From NCBI GenBank assembly GCA_963580455.1, contig OY756960.1, positions 21,263,238 to 21,327,237 on the forward strand: a DNA stretch of 64,000 nt, read 5' to 3'. The notes under the pieces were generated by a model. The model did no database searches and had not been told where the DNA came from. It saw nothing but the letters and a program-made list of their open reading frames with translations. This DNA is from Euonymus europaeus. Taxonomy: Eukaryota; Streptophyta; Magnoliopsida; Celastrales; Celastraceae. Positions 1 to 11,859 of this stretch are shown one piece after another; the first letter of the stretch is position 1; each line of letters begins with the position of its first letter. The position numbers were made by a program, and so were the translations under genes.

Positions 1-3000
1 ATGGTTGTGCAATAGTTGTTGAACTTAACAAAGATGACCCTTTGTTTGATAAAAAGAAGGTAACTGACTGTATAGGGTGAGCTCATTCTACTAGATAAAT
101 CTCTGTGGTACATTATTGTTGGAGATAACTGAGCAAAGCTATTGTCATTACCTCACTTTTATGTAGAAGGGAAGTTTTTTAGATGAGACTAGTATTTTAT
201 ATTGTTTATATTTTATAATTACTCCACTACTATTTGACTCTGGATTTGGAACCTTGGTTCTGAATGAATGTCTACTTGTTTCTGCAGAGTTTATTACACA
301 ATAGGGGTTTCAACACCAAGGAATATATATACCTTAAACAATCTGAATGTCATGAATCGATAAGTGATACCCTAGGAAAGCTGCTTCAGATAGCGAGAAT
401 CATAAATTTAAACGAGGTACATGCCATAACTGTCTTTCCATTTAATTAGCTGCTTTTTAAATCTGGGTAAATGTGATTTGGCTGCTATTCTATTAAAGAA
501 ATGAGGTAGCACAACCTTTTTTGGTCATATGATTCAGGCTCAGCAATTGAGTCCCAAGCCATTCACCTCCTCCTTCTTTATGCCATTGTTTTCTGGTTTA
601 CTTCATCAAAATTTAAACAGGGAAAAAGGGAGTGCAACGTGCAGGTGGTTCTTAATGACGAAATAAATAGTTTTTTATTTTTATTTTATTTTTATGGTAT
701 GCTATATGAAGGTGCATTTAATTTCAATGTAATGGATTTTACTAAATGCAGGTAGAGTTATATTTTAGTGAAGTCAATGTATCTTCATCAGTGGAATTTT
801 ACAGTGTCAAGAATGAGGTGGAGGCTCTCAATTCAATTCTCTCTCTTGTGAAAACCTTGCTTTCGAATGAAAAGCACATGGAAATGGATGTCTTGCAAAA
901 TTTGCAAAATGAAATTGGTTTTAAGCTTCAAGAAATTGGGGACAAATTCAAACGGCAGAGCAGATATGATAGAAGTTACCGTTGTGAAAAGGAAAAGTAT
1001 CTAGTACAATGGGGAGAAAGCAATGGTTTGAAAACAAGGTTGGAGATTGCCTGTGAGTTTCCATGCCGTGGGTTCTTGTTTTGTTGTTTCACTTGCTTCA
1101 GAAATTCAGAAATACCTATTTCCCCCCACCCCTCCTCTTTCTTTTCATAGTGGTGAGCTCAAGATTGAAGATGCTATCATATATTGCTTCTGACTACTGT
1201 TAGGAAGACAATATTATCAAGAAAATGAAATCTAACCATCTGCTCATTGTATTTCTTACACTCCATTAATGAATAGATGTCGAAGGAGCTGGTAGAGGAG
1301 CCATTGCGGCTGAAGATCTGAAAGTTGGAGATATTGCTTTGGAAGTTCCTGTGTCCATCATCATCTCTGAAGAACTTGTGCACAAATCTGACATGGTAGG
1401 TATAATTCATATTTCTTGAAAAAATGAATAAGATTCTTTTCCAACTCATTTTATCTTGGTGTTGCTGAATTGCTAATGGCTTGATGGTAGAAGCACCCAA
1501 TTCATGAACTTTTAATTGATATTTTTAAATTCCTCTCAAATGCATTTGAATACGGCCTCCACGGACTGTTATTGTATTGGCTCCATTGCAAATGCTGAAT
1601 GGCGGTATTATTTTTAAAAATTTCCAGAAAAGTCTTTATGAGATGAGATCTTATACCTTTTTCTGACGCGAAAGAAAGCAAAACGAAGTCTTTCTATCTT
1701 TACAGTGACTTTTAAAAGGTCAAGGTTGCCCCATTAAGGTGGCATTCAAATATCCGGGGAAATCACAATATGAGCTGCTGTTAATCTAGAAGTAAAAACA
1801 ATTATTTTTTATCTATCATCTTGGGCCAGTGGAATAATGACATTTATGATATCTTTTACTGTGGGAGTGAATGTACTCATTTATGTTTCCTAAAATGTGC
1901 TGCAACTAGAGTATTTATTTAGTTTTTCACAGAAGCATCAGGGGTGAAGCTTGAAGCTTATCCTCTGCCGGGAACATGCAATCAGTAGTGATTGCGGGTA
2001 TGATCAATATTTATCTTTGTTTGTGTCATTGTTAAAGACTTGGTGGCCAAATTCTTGTTCAGATATGTGATCTGTTGGAATGAAATGCAGTCTAATAAAA
2101 TTAGAACAAGCAGCTACAACCAAGGAAAATGGAATTGGATTAGGTTCCTTAGGTGAGGTGGTCGCTAAAGAAAGCCTTTCAAAGGAATTCATTACTTTTG
2201 TATGTAAATAATCTTTTCTGCTTTCTGCTTTAATATGGATTCTTTACAATAAGGCAAATAGAAATTGATCTTTCTTTACATCATTTGCTTGTAGTATACT
2301 GTGCTGGAGAAGATTGATGGAATATCCTCAGAGACTATGTTGTTGTTGTGGAGCATGAAGGAGAAGCATAATTGTAGCTCGAAATTCAAGATGTACTTCG
2401 ACACTCTTCCTGAACATTTTAATACAGGTGTGCCTCTCACACTTTTTCAGTGAGCATCTCATCTAAAATTGTCTGTAATTAACTTCAAAGAGAACTGAAA
2501 TGAAGAGGTTCTTCCTGTATGAATTATAGTTTCTTGAACAGTTGAACTTAATATGGATAACTTAATTTTCGGTCAGACCCATAAGTTGAGAATGATGAAG
2601 GACTTATCTTTTACCAGGTCGTTATTTTTACGTTTATGCATTGTTAATTGTGGGAATGATTATTTGGGCCTTTTATTTGAACTGGTATCATTGTTTCAGG
2701 ATTGAATATCATACAAGAAGCACATATGATACAACTCTTCTTGGGTGGAAATGATAAGTTGTGGGATGTTGGTTAATAATATGTTAACAGGGGATTGTCT
2801 TTGTGGGTCAGGATGCTCCAAGTTCTATTGTTGCTGTTCTTAACATAAGCAATAGATAAAATTACAAATGGTTGCTGCATATAGTTGCTGATGCTGATAA
2901 ATGGTTACTTGAGAAGATATACTATGTGGGAAAGGAACCATCAATATGTTGGATAGGACTTTATGTAAATATTCTTGAATATGTTTCCATCTGTTCTTAG

Positions 3001-5499
3001 TTCAGGATATCCTTTGCGTGGTTGCTCTGAAAAAAGGTTCGTATGTTCCAATTTCTGACTTTACTTCGTGATTGACTTCATTTTTAATTACAACAGGGTT
3101 AAGCTTTGGAGTTGATGCAGTCATGGCTTTGGATGGAACCCTGTTATTAGAGGAGATAATGCAAGCAAAAGAGGTTATCTAGCCATCCTGTACCATTTAT
3201 CTCTCAACCTACTTGACATCTTTTTTTTGCTTTTTCAAGAGACAAAAGCTTTTTGGTAATTGAGTATCCATGTTGTCGGATGAGTTTCCCATCTTCGGCA
3301 TTGTCATTCTTGATTTACGAATCCATGATTTAATGAATGTCAATAGCCATCCTTTTGAATTTCTTTCAGGAAATAAGCATCCTCATACTAATGCGAGTCC
3401 CCACTATATCTTTTATAAACAGGATGTGGTTGCGTTTGAGAACCAAGACTTTATAACCAATAATTAGGATTGGTATTTGTGAGTATTTACCTTAGTTAAG
3501 GGGTTACCTGCTTGTGCCATGTGAATTATGAACTGTTTCTTACCTACATTTGACCACATGGTATCATACTGGGATTCAACAGAATATTTACAATTTATTA
3601 CTGAAGTAAGATTGTAATAAAAGAATATATCAAGTCTTCATGGACATATATTATCCTTTTGACTTGTGTTATCCCTCACAAAAGTAAGGCACCAGAACTT
3701 CTTTCTACTGCTGCCAGTTGGTAGGGATTGTCTGTGGATCAGACCACCTCAAGTAGAGGGCGATCCCCAACTTTCATAATGAGTATAATTTCATCACGTG
3801 TAACTTCAGAGACTTCTAATTATATGGACTGAAGTACATCCTTTCATCATTTTACAGCACTTGCATGCACAATATGATGAGCTGGTTCCTCAATTATGCA
3901 AAAATCATCCTGATATATTTCCACCAACGCTTTACACATGGGAGGAGTTCTTATGGGCCTGTGAACTCTGGTACTGTAACAGCATGAAAGTTATGTTTGC
4001 TGAGGGAAAGCTAAGAACGTGCTTGATTCCTGTTGCAGGCTTCCTTAACCATTCGGTATGACATTCTTTTTCTTTATCTACATGGTTAAGCTCCCAATGT
4101 AAATGGCACCTGCTAATAAACCTTACGGAAATTGTGCTTAAGAAAAAAAGACAAAAAATGTTATGGGTCTTTTAGATGGAGAATAATAGCTCTTAGTCGT
4201 TATATATATCTATAAAGCTTACAAAAATATCGTTGGATGTTTTACCATTAGACTGCTCCATTTTTTGTAAAATTCTTTTCATTGAATCAAAATTGTCCTC
4301 TAAAATAACGGCAGTAGCTAAATTATATATATGCTCATTTTATTTGGAAATCTTTTCCTTGTTAGTTAATCCTTACCTTGAGTGCTAGGGTGTTTTTTTG
4401 TGGTCATTCATGTACTTACAGCTCATTTTATGTTGATGATGTATATCTCATGTTCTTCTTTTGTTGTTCCTCTACAGTTATGTCCACACATAATACAGTA
4501 TGGCAGAGTAGATTCTGCGACAAATTCTCTTAAATTTCCTCTGTCAGGGCCTTGCCGTGCAGGAGAACAATGCTTTCTTAGCTATGGGAACTTGTCTAGT
4601 TCACATCTTACTACATTTTATGGGTTTTTGCCAGAAGGAGACAACCCCTATGATGTAATTCCACTAGGTAAATTTCTTGCTTTACCACTTAGTTTTTTTT
4701 TGACATTATATTTGGTCAATTTACCTACTCTTCCTTATATTTTTAACAAGTACACATTCTGTGCTGGGACACATGCATACACTATAGGTGTTAATGTTAT
4801 ATTTATATAATTAGGTAAATATTTCTTAATCCATCTTTTATTTTACGTTGCAGATATCGTTATTGATCAGGTTGATTGTGTTGAGGCCAGTCCCGTGTCC
4901 AACTGGGGCAATCACATGGTAAGGGGTACTTGGCTTGCGAAAAACCATGATATGTTCTATTATGGCTTGCCATCTCCCTTGTTGGACTACCTAAGGAGAG
5001 CTCGAGGCCCTGTGCTGCACAGTGAGACTAGTGTAAGTTTTAGTTTTTTCTATTTATTCATCGTGACATATTTATGCCCACGAGGCATTAGCCTTTGACT
5101 TGAGATTTAGACTCTCCGATTTTTTTTTTCTTTCCAGTTCCAAGCGAAGTTGAAAACTGAAATGGAAGTTCTTGAAGACCTCCAGTCCACTTTCAGCAGC
5201 ATGATGGAGAATCTAGGAGACACTGACACAGATGTTGTCAACAGGTAATTATACCCCGGGCGAGCAAGCTCAGGGTTTCTAATTAAAGCAATAATATAAT
5301 TTTACTCATGAGGGTTTTATGTCATTACTGCAGAGAAAACCTGAGTTGGGATATAATGCTGGCGTTGGAGTTCAAAGATCTTCAAAGCAAGATAATCTCC
5401 TCTATTTTGAATTCCTGCGATGCTGGTCTCAAGTTGCTGGAAAGTGAATTATCCAAATGCACGACGAGGGATCAAGGTCAGCTTTCATCTGGAAGCTGA
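1..5499 (+). CDS. SET-domain protein lysine methyltransferase, Rubisco LSMT-like (5' end outside window)
   Basis: Partial gene entering from the left edge. Exons: 3-59, 288-416, 752-1052, 1277-1395, 2295-2427, 3097-3173, 3858-4055, 4478-4667, 4854-5032, 5138-5244 and 5334-5499 (stop TGA). All junctions are GT-AG and the phases join into one open frame of 551 residues. A split SET domain starts at GRGAIAAEDLKVGD in exon 4. Exon 7 ends in the SET core motif GFLNHS. Exon 8 has GEQCFLSYGNLSSSHL followed by YGF, the cofactor/substrate end of SET. Exons 9-11 form the helical Rubisco-LSMT substrate-binding-type region. Family members transfer methyl groups from S-adenosylmethionine to lysines of plastid or other non-histone proteins; the substrate here cannot be told. 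The best match in memory is the Arabidopsis SET protein next to a syntaxin gene on chromosome 2, the same neighbour as here. The start codon lies outside the window. Confidence 0.88.
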
Positions 5500-6810
5500 G
5501 TTTGTTGGAAGCCTTTTTATATGCCTATCTACGACGCAATCCATGGATATTAAGTATCATTGAGATTTTTTATAGCTATATTGTTATTTATATCTTTATT
5601 AAGATGAGCCGAAGCCCATGCACATAAACACCGCAGAAAGCTGCTGGGCATGGAGTTGAACTTACGACATCCCGCATTCACAAGGAGTTACTGCACTAAA
5701 CTTCATGTCTCATGTCTGGATAAAATATAGTGTTTGCAGAGCCAACCAAGTTTAGTTACCTAAGCTGCATTAAGCATGACATATTAGTTCATTTGATTCT
5801 TTGGTGCCCACTACAACTAAAATATTGAAGAGGAAAGCTGAAGAGCAGAAGCTCCAGTTCTTAATTGTGGTGATGGAAGAAAATTTGTGGTTCTTGAGAT
5901 TTGTTGTGTATTTTACATCAATAACTTGCTTTCAGAATCAACAGAAGTTGACTATGTGTGGCCATTTAACTACCAAATTAAATTAAGCAGAGACTTTTAC
6001 TGCCAAAACAATGTGTTTTGTGTGTGTTTAAAGTTCAAGTGAGGCATTATTAGGCAAGTGGGGAAAGACACACACACATATATAGTGCTTCCAAAAAATG
6101 AATGGCTGGTGGTTAAATAGCTGGTTGAGTGAGGTGGTGGGTGGTGACTTGTACCATTTAATTCCATCCACCATCTTCAATGCGTTTGTTGCGCCCAACT
6201 ATTCCTTTATTTAAATTTTTTTAATTCTTTGTATTCATCATTGCTACAACTATTAAAGAAACCAATTTGTACCCAAAAAAAAGAAAGTCAACACCAAAAA
6301 TACCAAATATTCACGTTAGGTGACAAGTTCGACTCATACGATAATGTCACTTGAACAATATGGGGCTATGTGTCTTTGTCCTATATGTTATATATATATA
6401 TATTTTTTTTTAAGTGGAATCATTAAGATAGGCACTCTATTTTTTTGACATTTGCATTTTTTGAATATCTAATTATTTGCTATTTGTTGTAAATCATAAC
6501 CTTATGCACATTAAAAATATAATCGGTTAGTCGGTCAACGAGAATAAATTAGGTCCACAATACATTGTTCTTCTTAAATCATCTCACTTGATTATATTTG
6601 AGTTCTAAGATATCACCTCACTTGGGATCTTAGAGGCCGTATTATTGACACTATTTTGTAACGGTGTAAACAGTCAATTTCATCATTTTATTACAGTTAT
6701 TATAATCTATTGAGTATAAGAAAGAAAAAAAAAAATCCTGTCGAAGGTGGATGCCCCCTTTTGTGGAACCTATAAGGACTCTGTTTCCTATGCACTTGTT
6801 ATATTCTGTG
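5500..6810. other. 3' UTR and intergenic DNA
   Basis: Holds the 3' UTR of the SET gene and then AT-rich sequence with a short (TA)n run near 6391. A SINE-like stretch is at about 5605-5700 (listed separately). No coding frame was found. Confidence 0.6.
5605..5700 (-). repeat. SINE-like fragment (tentative)
   Basis: On the minus strand this stretch contains GTTCAACTCC, which resembles a Pol III B box. It shares the end phrase AGCCGAAGCC(C/T)ATGCA with a second stretch at 52970-52990. The two may be decayed copies of one tRNA-derived SINE. No poly-A tail or target duplication is evident. Confidence 0.25.
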
Positions 6811-6815
6811 GTATT
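6811..6815. repeat. Target-site duplication GTATT, left
   Basis: GTATT directly precedes the left LTR and is repeated directly after the right LTR (11748-11752). A 5-bp duplication is the hallmark of Ty1/Copia integration. Confidence 0.93.
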
Positions 6816-7029
6816 TGATAAGACACAAAGTTAGGGATTGTGACAGATGTTATTCCTTGACAGTCGTGATCTGTATCATTAGGTGGGAATGCATTATGTA
6901 TTGCTGTAATTTCCTTTATTAGATTGATTCTGTTCCCACCTTACTATCATTACAAGGGGCTGAACTCACTCCTATATATACACTGTAAATTATACAATCA
7001 AATACAAGTGATTATAATAATATTCTTTA
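6816..7029 (+). repeat. Left LTR
   Basis: Begins TGATAAGACA and ends ATATTCTTTA, so the ends are TG...TA rather than the canonical TG...CA. It contains a TATATATA box (about 6973-6980) that should drive the genomic transcript. Its sequence equals that of the right LTR. Confidence 0.94.
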
Positions 7030-7043
7030 TGGTATCGAAGCGG
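7030..7043 (+). other. Primer-binding site, tRNA-Met-like
   Basis: TGGTATC directly abuts the left LTR and continues GAAGC. The usual plant Copia site complementary to initiator tRNA-Met is TGGTATCAGAGC, so the first seven bases match and the next part diverges. Confidence 0.75.
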
Positions 7044-7094
7044 TCTGTTGATTCACAGATTTGATCCACGCCTACTTCTTCGTCAATTTTTTTT

Positions 7095-10000
7095 TTGAAT
7101 CCTCAATCATCTTCACTGTCCTTTTCTTCTTGCACCATGTCAACTCCACCTTCTTCTCCCAAGTCTGGTGATTCTTCTGTTCATGGTGCTGTTCCAATCT
7201 TAACAGGGCCTAATACTACTCCTCAAGGTAATTCCTCTTCTCTTGGAGGCAATCTGATATCCTTGAATGCTCTCTCTCAGATTCCATTCAAGCTAGCAAA
7301 GGCTGGAGGGAACTATGCCTCCTGGAAATCTCAGATGAGCAACCTTCTATTTGGTTATGGGTTACTTGGATATGTTGATGGATCTTATCCTTGTCCTCCA
7401 CCAACTGATTCCAACCACATTCTCTGGAGCCGTCAAGATCGACTAGTGCTACTGGCTATTCAATCAACTGTCCATAGCACCATCAGTCCCACCATCAATA
7501 ATTGCTCCACTTCTGCTACTGCATGGATCAAGTTGGAAAATACCTATGCTAACAGATCCAATACTCGCATGCTCTCCTTGCTATCCACTCTCATGCACAC
7601 AAAGAAAGATGGAAAGTCGGTCTCCACTTATATGACTAAAATCAAGAGTCTTGTTGATGACCTGGCCCTCATTGGTCATCCATTGAGTGATGCCGAAATC
7701 ATGGCTCACACCCTCAATGGTCTTGCTGATGAATTCAAAGAATTAACTGCTGCAATTCGAGTTCGTGACACTCCTATCTCCCTTGAAGACCTTTATGATA
7801 GGCTTCTAGATGAGGAGCTTGTTTACAACCGTGGGGAATTTAAGGAGTCCAAAGATGAGGATGTTCAAGTTACTGCTCAGTTCACTCAACGGCGAACTAA
7901 TCATCGCGGTCGAGGAGGTCGTGGCAATCGTGGCGGAATTAATCAATTAAATCGTCCCAATCAGTACACTCGTGCAAATTCCAGTCATTCGGGCCAGGCT
8001 CGATCTCAAGGATTTTCTAATCAAGGTTATAATCCTCAAGGTACTGGCTTTCAGTCAGGTAATCAATACAACTCTTCTGTCTCTGCTTTGAATCCATATC
8101 AAGGCTCTTCTCGTGTTGTATGTCAACTCTGTGACAAGCCTGGACACAATGCCAAGACATGTCGCTCTCAGGCTCTACCCATCTCTCATGTTAATTCACC
8201 TCAAGATTACTATGCTGATGGTGACTCTAGCACTCACGGCAACAACAATTGGGTGTTGGACTCTGGAGCTACACACCACATCACATCCGATCTTCAGAAC
8301 TTGTCAATGCACTCTGACTATGTTGGGAATGAAGACGTCGTCGTCGGCAATGGTAATGGCATTCCAATCTCTCATATTGGTTCTTCAGTTATTAAAGCTC
8401 CAAGCACATCATTTACACTTAATAATGTTTTGTGTGCCCCATTAATAAAAAAAAATCTTATTTCCATCTCTCAATTTTGCAAACATAATAATACCTCTGT
8501 GGAATTTTTTCCTAACCATTTTCTTGTGAAGGATCTGAGAACGGGGGCATCCTTGGTCCAAGGCCGGAGTAGAAATAATCTATATGAATGGCCATCATTG
8601 AAACCTGCGGTTCCATCTTCAAAAATTTCACCTTTCACTTCCGTTGCTGTCACCACCAACTGTTGGCATCAAAGACTTGGTCATCCATCCATCTCTACTC
8701 AGAAAAAGATTCTCTCCAGCAATAACCTACCTGTCTCTAATGACTGTTCTCCTAATAATGTATGCAATTCATGTCTTTGTAATAAGAGTCACAAGTTGGC
8801 ATTTCACCAATCTTCCATTCAATGTGACACACCTTTTCAAATTCTCTACTCGGATGTTTGGGGTCCGGCCCCTATCGTTTCTTCAAACAAATTTCGTTAC
8901 TATGTTATCTTTATCGATTACTTCTCCAAATATACTTGGTTCTATCCACTTAGACTCAAATCCGATGTTCCAAGTGTATTTGAAAAATTCACCAATCTCA
9001 TTCGCAATTTTTTTCACACCCAAATAAAAACTCTATACACAGATGGAGGTGGCGAATTTCAAGCTCTTTCACCTCTTCTTGCTAAACTCGGTATTCAATA
9101 TCTCATATCTCCTCCTTATACTCCTGAACATGTGGGGTCTGCCGAAAGAAAACACCGTCACATTGTTGAAACTGGTATCACCTTACTTCATCAAGCCTCT
9201 CTACCACTTCATTTTTGGACCTATGCTTTTCACACAGCTACTTACCTTATTAATAGAATGCCCACACCCGTTCTTAAAAATTCCACCCCTTATCAAACAC
9301 TCTTTGGTCACGTACCTACGTACACATCTCTTCGAGTATTTGGGTGCCTCTGTTACCCATGGCTACGACCTTATTCTCAAAACAAACTTCAGCCTCGCTC
9401 TAAACCGTGTGCTTATCTTGGCTTCTCCATTCCCCATCATTCCTTCATGTGTGTCGACCCTACCACCAACAAAGTATACCTATCTCGTCATGTTGTGTTC
9501 ATTGAAAATCAGTTTCCATTTCGTTCCACCCATCCTCTACCAAATTCTTCCCCACCTGTCTCCCAACTCCTCTCCCAATTCACTGGGGGGTTACCTTCCT
9601 CTCCACTCAACCAGCCCCTATCCCAGTCCTTTTCTTCGCCCTCCTTGTCTCCTTCCATCTCTGCTCATCCCACTCTGCCCTTGTTACCACCTCAATTCGT
9701 GCCCATCACCAATAGCCCGCCCCAACCATCTCTTGTTAATCCACTTCCTGCTGCACCTCTCAATTCCGAGCCTCAGTCTTCTTCATCACGTGGACCATCT
9801 CCAACACAGCTGGACCAGGATGTTCCTTGCTCATCACCCTCTCAGGTATGTCCCTCATCATCTCCCTCTCTGTCTCAAGCCACTTCATCTCCCCCTCCCC
9901 GTATGGTTACGCGTGCCCAACACAACATCTATAAACCAAAAAAAATATTTTCTCTATCCTCCACTGCTGATTCCTCACTAGTATCTGTGGAACCCACCAC

Positions 10001-11552
10001 CTACAAACAAGCTGTCACCTTTCCACAATGGCGTGAGGCCATGCACGATGAAGTTCAAGCCTTAAAGAAAAATCAGACCTGGACACTAGTTTCCCCGTCT
10101 CCCACACAAAACATTATTGGGTGTAAATGGGTCTACCGCATTAAAAGGAATCCGGATGGTTCCATTGCTCGTTATAAGGCTCGCCTTGTTGCCAAAGGGT
10201 TTCATCAGCGCCCTGGTATTGATTTCACAGAAACTTTTAGTCCAGTAGTCAAATCGGCTACTATAAGACTTGTCTTGAGCATAGCTGTGTCCCGTGGGTG
10301 GATCTTACGTCAACTAGATGTTAATAATGCCTTCTTACAAGGTACTCTTTCTGACAATGTTTTCATGCAGCAACCTCCGGGCTTTATTGATTCCATGTAT
10401 CCAACTCATGTATGTCGCCTTCATAAGGCCATTTATGGACTTCGCCAAGCACCTCGAGCATGGTATACTGAGCTGAAAAATTATCTTGTGAAATGGGGAT
10501 TTATTATTTCCAAGAGTGATGCTTCTCTATTTATCCATCACACAAATACTTGCACTATGTATATTCTTGTCTATGTGGATGATCTAATCATCACTGGCAG
10601 TAGCACCCAATCTGTGACCAGCTTCATCAAAGAACTGTCCTCCAGGTTCTCCCTTAAAGATCTTGGCGCCCTCCATTATTTTCTTGGTGTTGAGGCATCT
10701 CGGACTTCTAATGGCTTACACTTATCTCAACGGAAATATATCCTTGATATTTTGCGGACCACCAACATGCATGAAGCAAAAGAAACTTCCACTCCACTCG
10801 CTACCTCTGAGGTCCTTAAGCTGCATGATGGGTCTCCATCTCATGATGCCACTGAATTTCGGAGAGTCCTTGGTTCCCTCCAATATCTCTCCCTCACACG
10901 TCCGGATATCAACTTTGCTGTCAAAAAATTGGCTCAGTATATGCATCGACCCACTGCCCTTCATTGGCATGCTGTAAAGCGTGTTCTTCGCTATCTTAAA
11001 GGTACCTCACATTATGGCTTATTTCTCTCAGCAAAGTCATCACCCATACTTCATGCATTTTCGGATGCGGACTGGGCTGGCGATGTTGATACTCGACACT
11101 CCACTTCCGCATATGTCATTTTCTATGGCGCTAATCCAATCAGCTGGAGTTCCAAGAAACAACCTACTGTTGCCCGCTCCTCGACGGAAGCCGAGTACCG
11201 TGCTATTGCATCTACCACTGCAGAACTTCTTTGGGTTGCTAATCTCCTTACTGAACTTGGTGCTCCCTCTTCGACTACACCAACGATTTACTGTGACAAT
11301 CTAGGTGCCACATACCTAAGCTCGAATCCGGTATTTCACTCACGTATGAAACATGTGGCCCTTGACTTCCATTTTGTTCGCGACCAGGTTACTCGCAAGT
11401 TGCTGCGGGTTGCACATGTTCCTACTGCTGATCAGCTGGCTGACTCACTCACTAAACCGCTGGCCCGCAAACAATTTCAAATCCATCGTTCCAAGCTTAG
11501 TATCCTTCCTGGATACTTGCACTTGCGGGGGCATGATAAGACACAAAGTTAG
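7095..11552 (+). CDS. Copia gag-pol polyprotein, intact, 1,485 aa
   Basis: One open frame carries the whole replication set. A UBN2-type gag lies in about the first 260 residues. A CCHC zinc knuckle (CQLCDKPGHNAKTC) is near residue 343, and the aspartic protease motif WVLDSGATHH near residue 386. The integrase zinc-binding region begins at CWHQRLGHPS near residue 523, with the core from SDVWGP near residue 586. Reverse transcriptase has RLVAKGFHQ near 1030 and the catalytic YVDDLIITG near 1160. RNase H has SDADWAGD near 1322 and SSTEAEYRA. The stop codon falls 19 bases inside the right LTR. No stop or frameshift was found. The product makes the virus-like particle, copies the RNA and integrates the cDNA. 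Confidence 0.95.
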   Translation: MNPQSSSLSFSSCTMSTPPSSPKSGDSSVHGAVPILTGPNTTPQGNSSSLGGNLISLNALSQIPFKLAKAGGNYASWKSQMSNLLFGYGLLGYVDGSYPCPPPTDSNHILWSRQDRLVLLAIQSTVHSTISPTINNCSTSATAWIKLENTYANRSNTRMLSLLSTLMHTKKDGKSVSTYMTKIKSLVDDLALIGHPLSDAEIMAHTLNGLADEFKELTAAIRVRDTPISLEDLYDRLLDEELVYNRGEFKESKDEDVQVTAQFTQRRTNHRGRGGRGNRGGINQLNRPNQYTRANSSHSGQARSQGFSNQGYNPQGTGFQSGNQYNSSVSALNPYQGSSRVVCQLCDKPGHNAKTCRSQALPISHVNSPQDYYADGDSSTHGNNNWVLDSGATHHITSDLQNLSMHSDYVGNEDVVVGNGNGIPISHIGSSVIKAPSTSFTLNNVLCAPLIKKNLISISQFCKHNNTSVEFFPNHFLVKDLRTGASLVQGRSRNNLYEWPSLKPAVPSSKISPFTSVAVTTNCWHQRLGHPSISTQKKILSSNNLPVSNDCSPNNVCNSCLCNKSHKLAFHQSSIQCDTPFQILYSDVWGPAPIVSSNKFRYYVIFIDYFSKYTWFYPLRLKSDVPSVFEKFTNLIRNFFHTQIKTLYTDGGGEFQALSPLLAKLGIQYLISPPYTPEHVGSAERKHRHIVETGITLLHQASLPLHFWTYAFHTATYLINRMPTPVLKNSTPYQTLFGHVPTYTSLRVFGCLCYPWLRPYSQNKLQPRSKPCAYLGFSIPHHSFMCVDPTTNKVYLSRHVVFIENQFPFRSTHPLPNSSPPVSQLLSQFTGGLPSSPLNQPLSQSFSSPSLSPSISAHPTLPLLPPQFVPITNSPPQPSLVNPLPAAPLNSEPQSSSSRGPSPTQLDQDVPCSSPSQVCPSSSPSLSQATSSPPPRMVTRAQHNIYKPKKIFSLSSTADSSLVSVEPTTYKQAVTFPQWREAMHDEVQALKKNQTWTLVSPSPTQNIIGCKWVYRIKRNPDGSIARYKARLVAKGFHQRPGIDFTETFSPVVKSATIRLVLSIAVSRGWILRQLDVNNAFLQGTLSDNVFMQQPPGFIDSMYPTHVCRLHKAIYGLRQAPRAWYTELKNYLVKWGFIISKSDASLFIHHTNTCTMYILVYVDDLIITGSSTQSVTSFIKELSSRFSLKDLGALHYFLGVEASRTSNGLHLSQRKYILDILRTTNMHEAKETSTPLATSEVLKLHDGSPSHDATEFRRVLGSLQYLSLTRPDINFAVKKLAQYMHRPTALHWHAVKRVLRYLKGTSHYGLFLSAKSSPILHAFSDADWAGDVDTRHSTSAYVIFYGANPISWSSKKQPTVARSSTEAEYRAIASTTAELLWVANLLTELGAPSSTTPTIYCDNLGATYLSSNPVFHSRMKHVALDFHFVRDQVTRKLLRVAHVPTADQLADSLTKPLARKQFQIHRSKLSILPGYLHLRGHDKTQS

Positions 11553-11747
11553 GGATTGTGACAGATGTTATTCCTTGACAGTCGTGATCTGTATCATTAG
11601 GTGGGAATGCATTATGTATTGCTGTAATTTCCTTTATTAGATTGATTCTGTTCCCACCTTACTATCATTACAAGGGGCTGAACTCACTCCTATATATACA
11701 CTGTAAATTATACAATCAAATACAAGTGATTATAATAATATTCTTTA
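11534..11747 (+). repeat. Right LTR
   Basis: Identical to the left LTR over 214 bases. It should provide the polyadenylation region of the element transcript. The gag-pol stop codon lies within its first 19 bases. Confidence 0.94.
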
Positions 11748-11752
11748 GTATT
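11748..11752. repeat. Target-site duplication GTATT, right
   Basis: Matches 6811-6815 exactly and marks the right insertion boundary of the Copia element. Confidence 0.93.
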
Positions 11753-11859
11753 ATCCTATAATGACTCTGGTTCCCATTGACTTATCAAACGGGCGTGGAA
11801 GTCCTTAACTTAGTGGGGATCTTTAAAAACATGCAGGGGCTGGGTTGATTGACATTCTA

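Larger units (their letters stand above)
6816..11747 (+). mobile_element. Complete Ty1/Copia LTR retrotransposon (Ale/Retrofit-like), 4,932 bp
   Basis: Two 214-bp LTRs (6816-7029, 11534-11747) read as identical base for base. They flank a single uninterrupted gag-pol frame. The element is bounded by a perfect GTATT duplication. A primer-binding site follows the left LTR, and a G-rich polypurine-like stretch (GCGGGGG) precedes the right one. Small size, short LTRs and gag-protease-integrase-RT-RNase H in one frame fit the Ale/Retrofit lineage. Identical LTRs and an open frame mean a very recent insertion that may still be competent. It lies in the intergenic space between the SET and syntaxin genes, beside an older LINE remnant. 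Confidence 0.95.

Noticed and set aside
8113..11304. Several open frames of 100-300 codons overlapping the Copia polyprotein on both strands
   Set aside because: They are other-frame readings of gag-pol, with biased leucine/serine/proline composition and no own domain.
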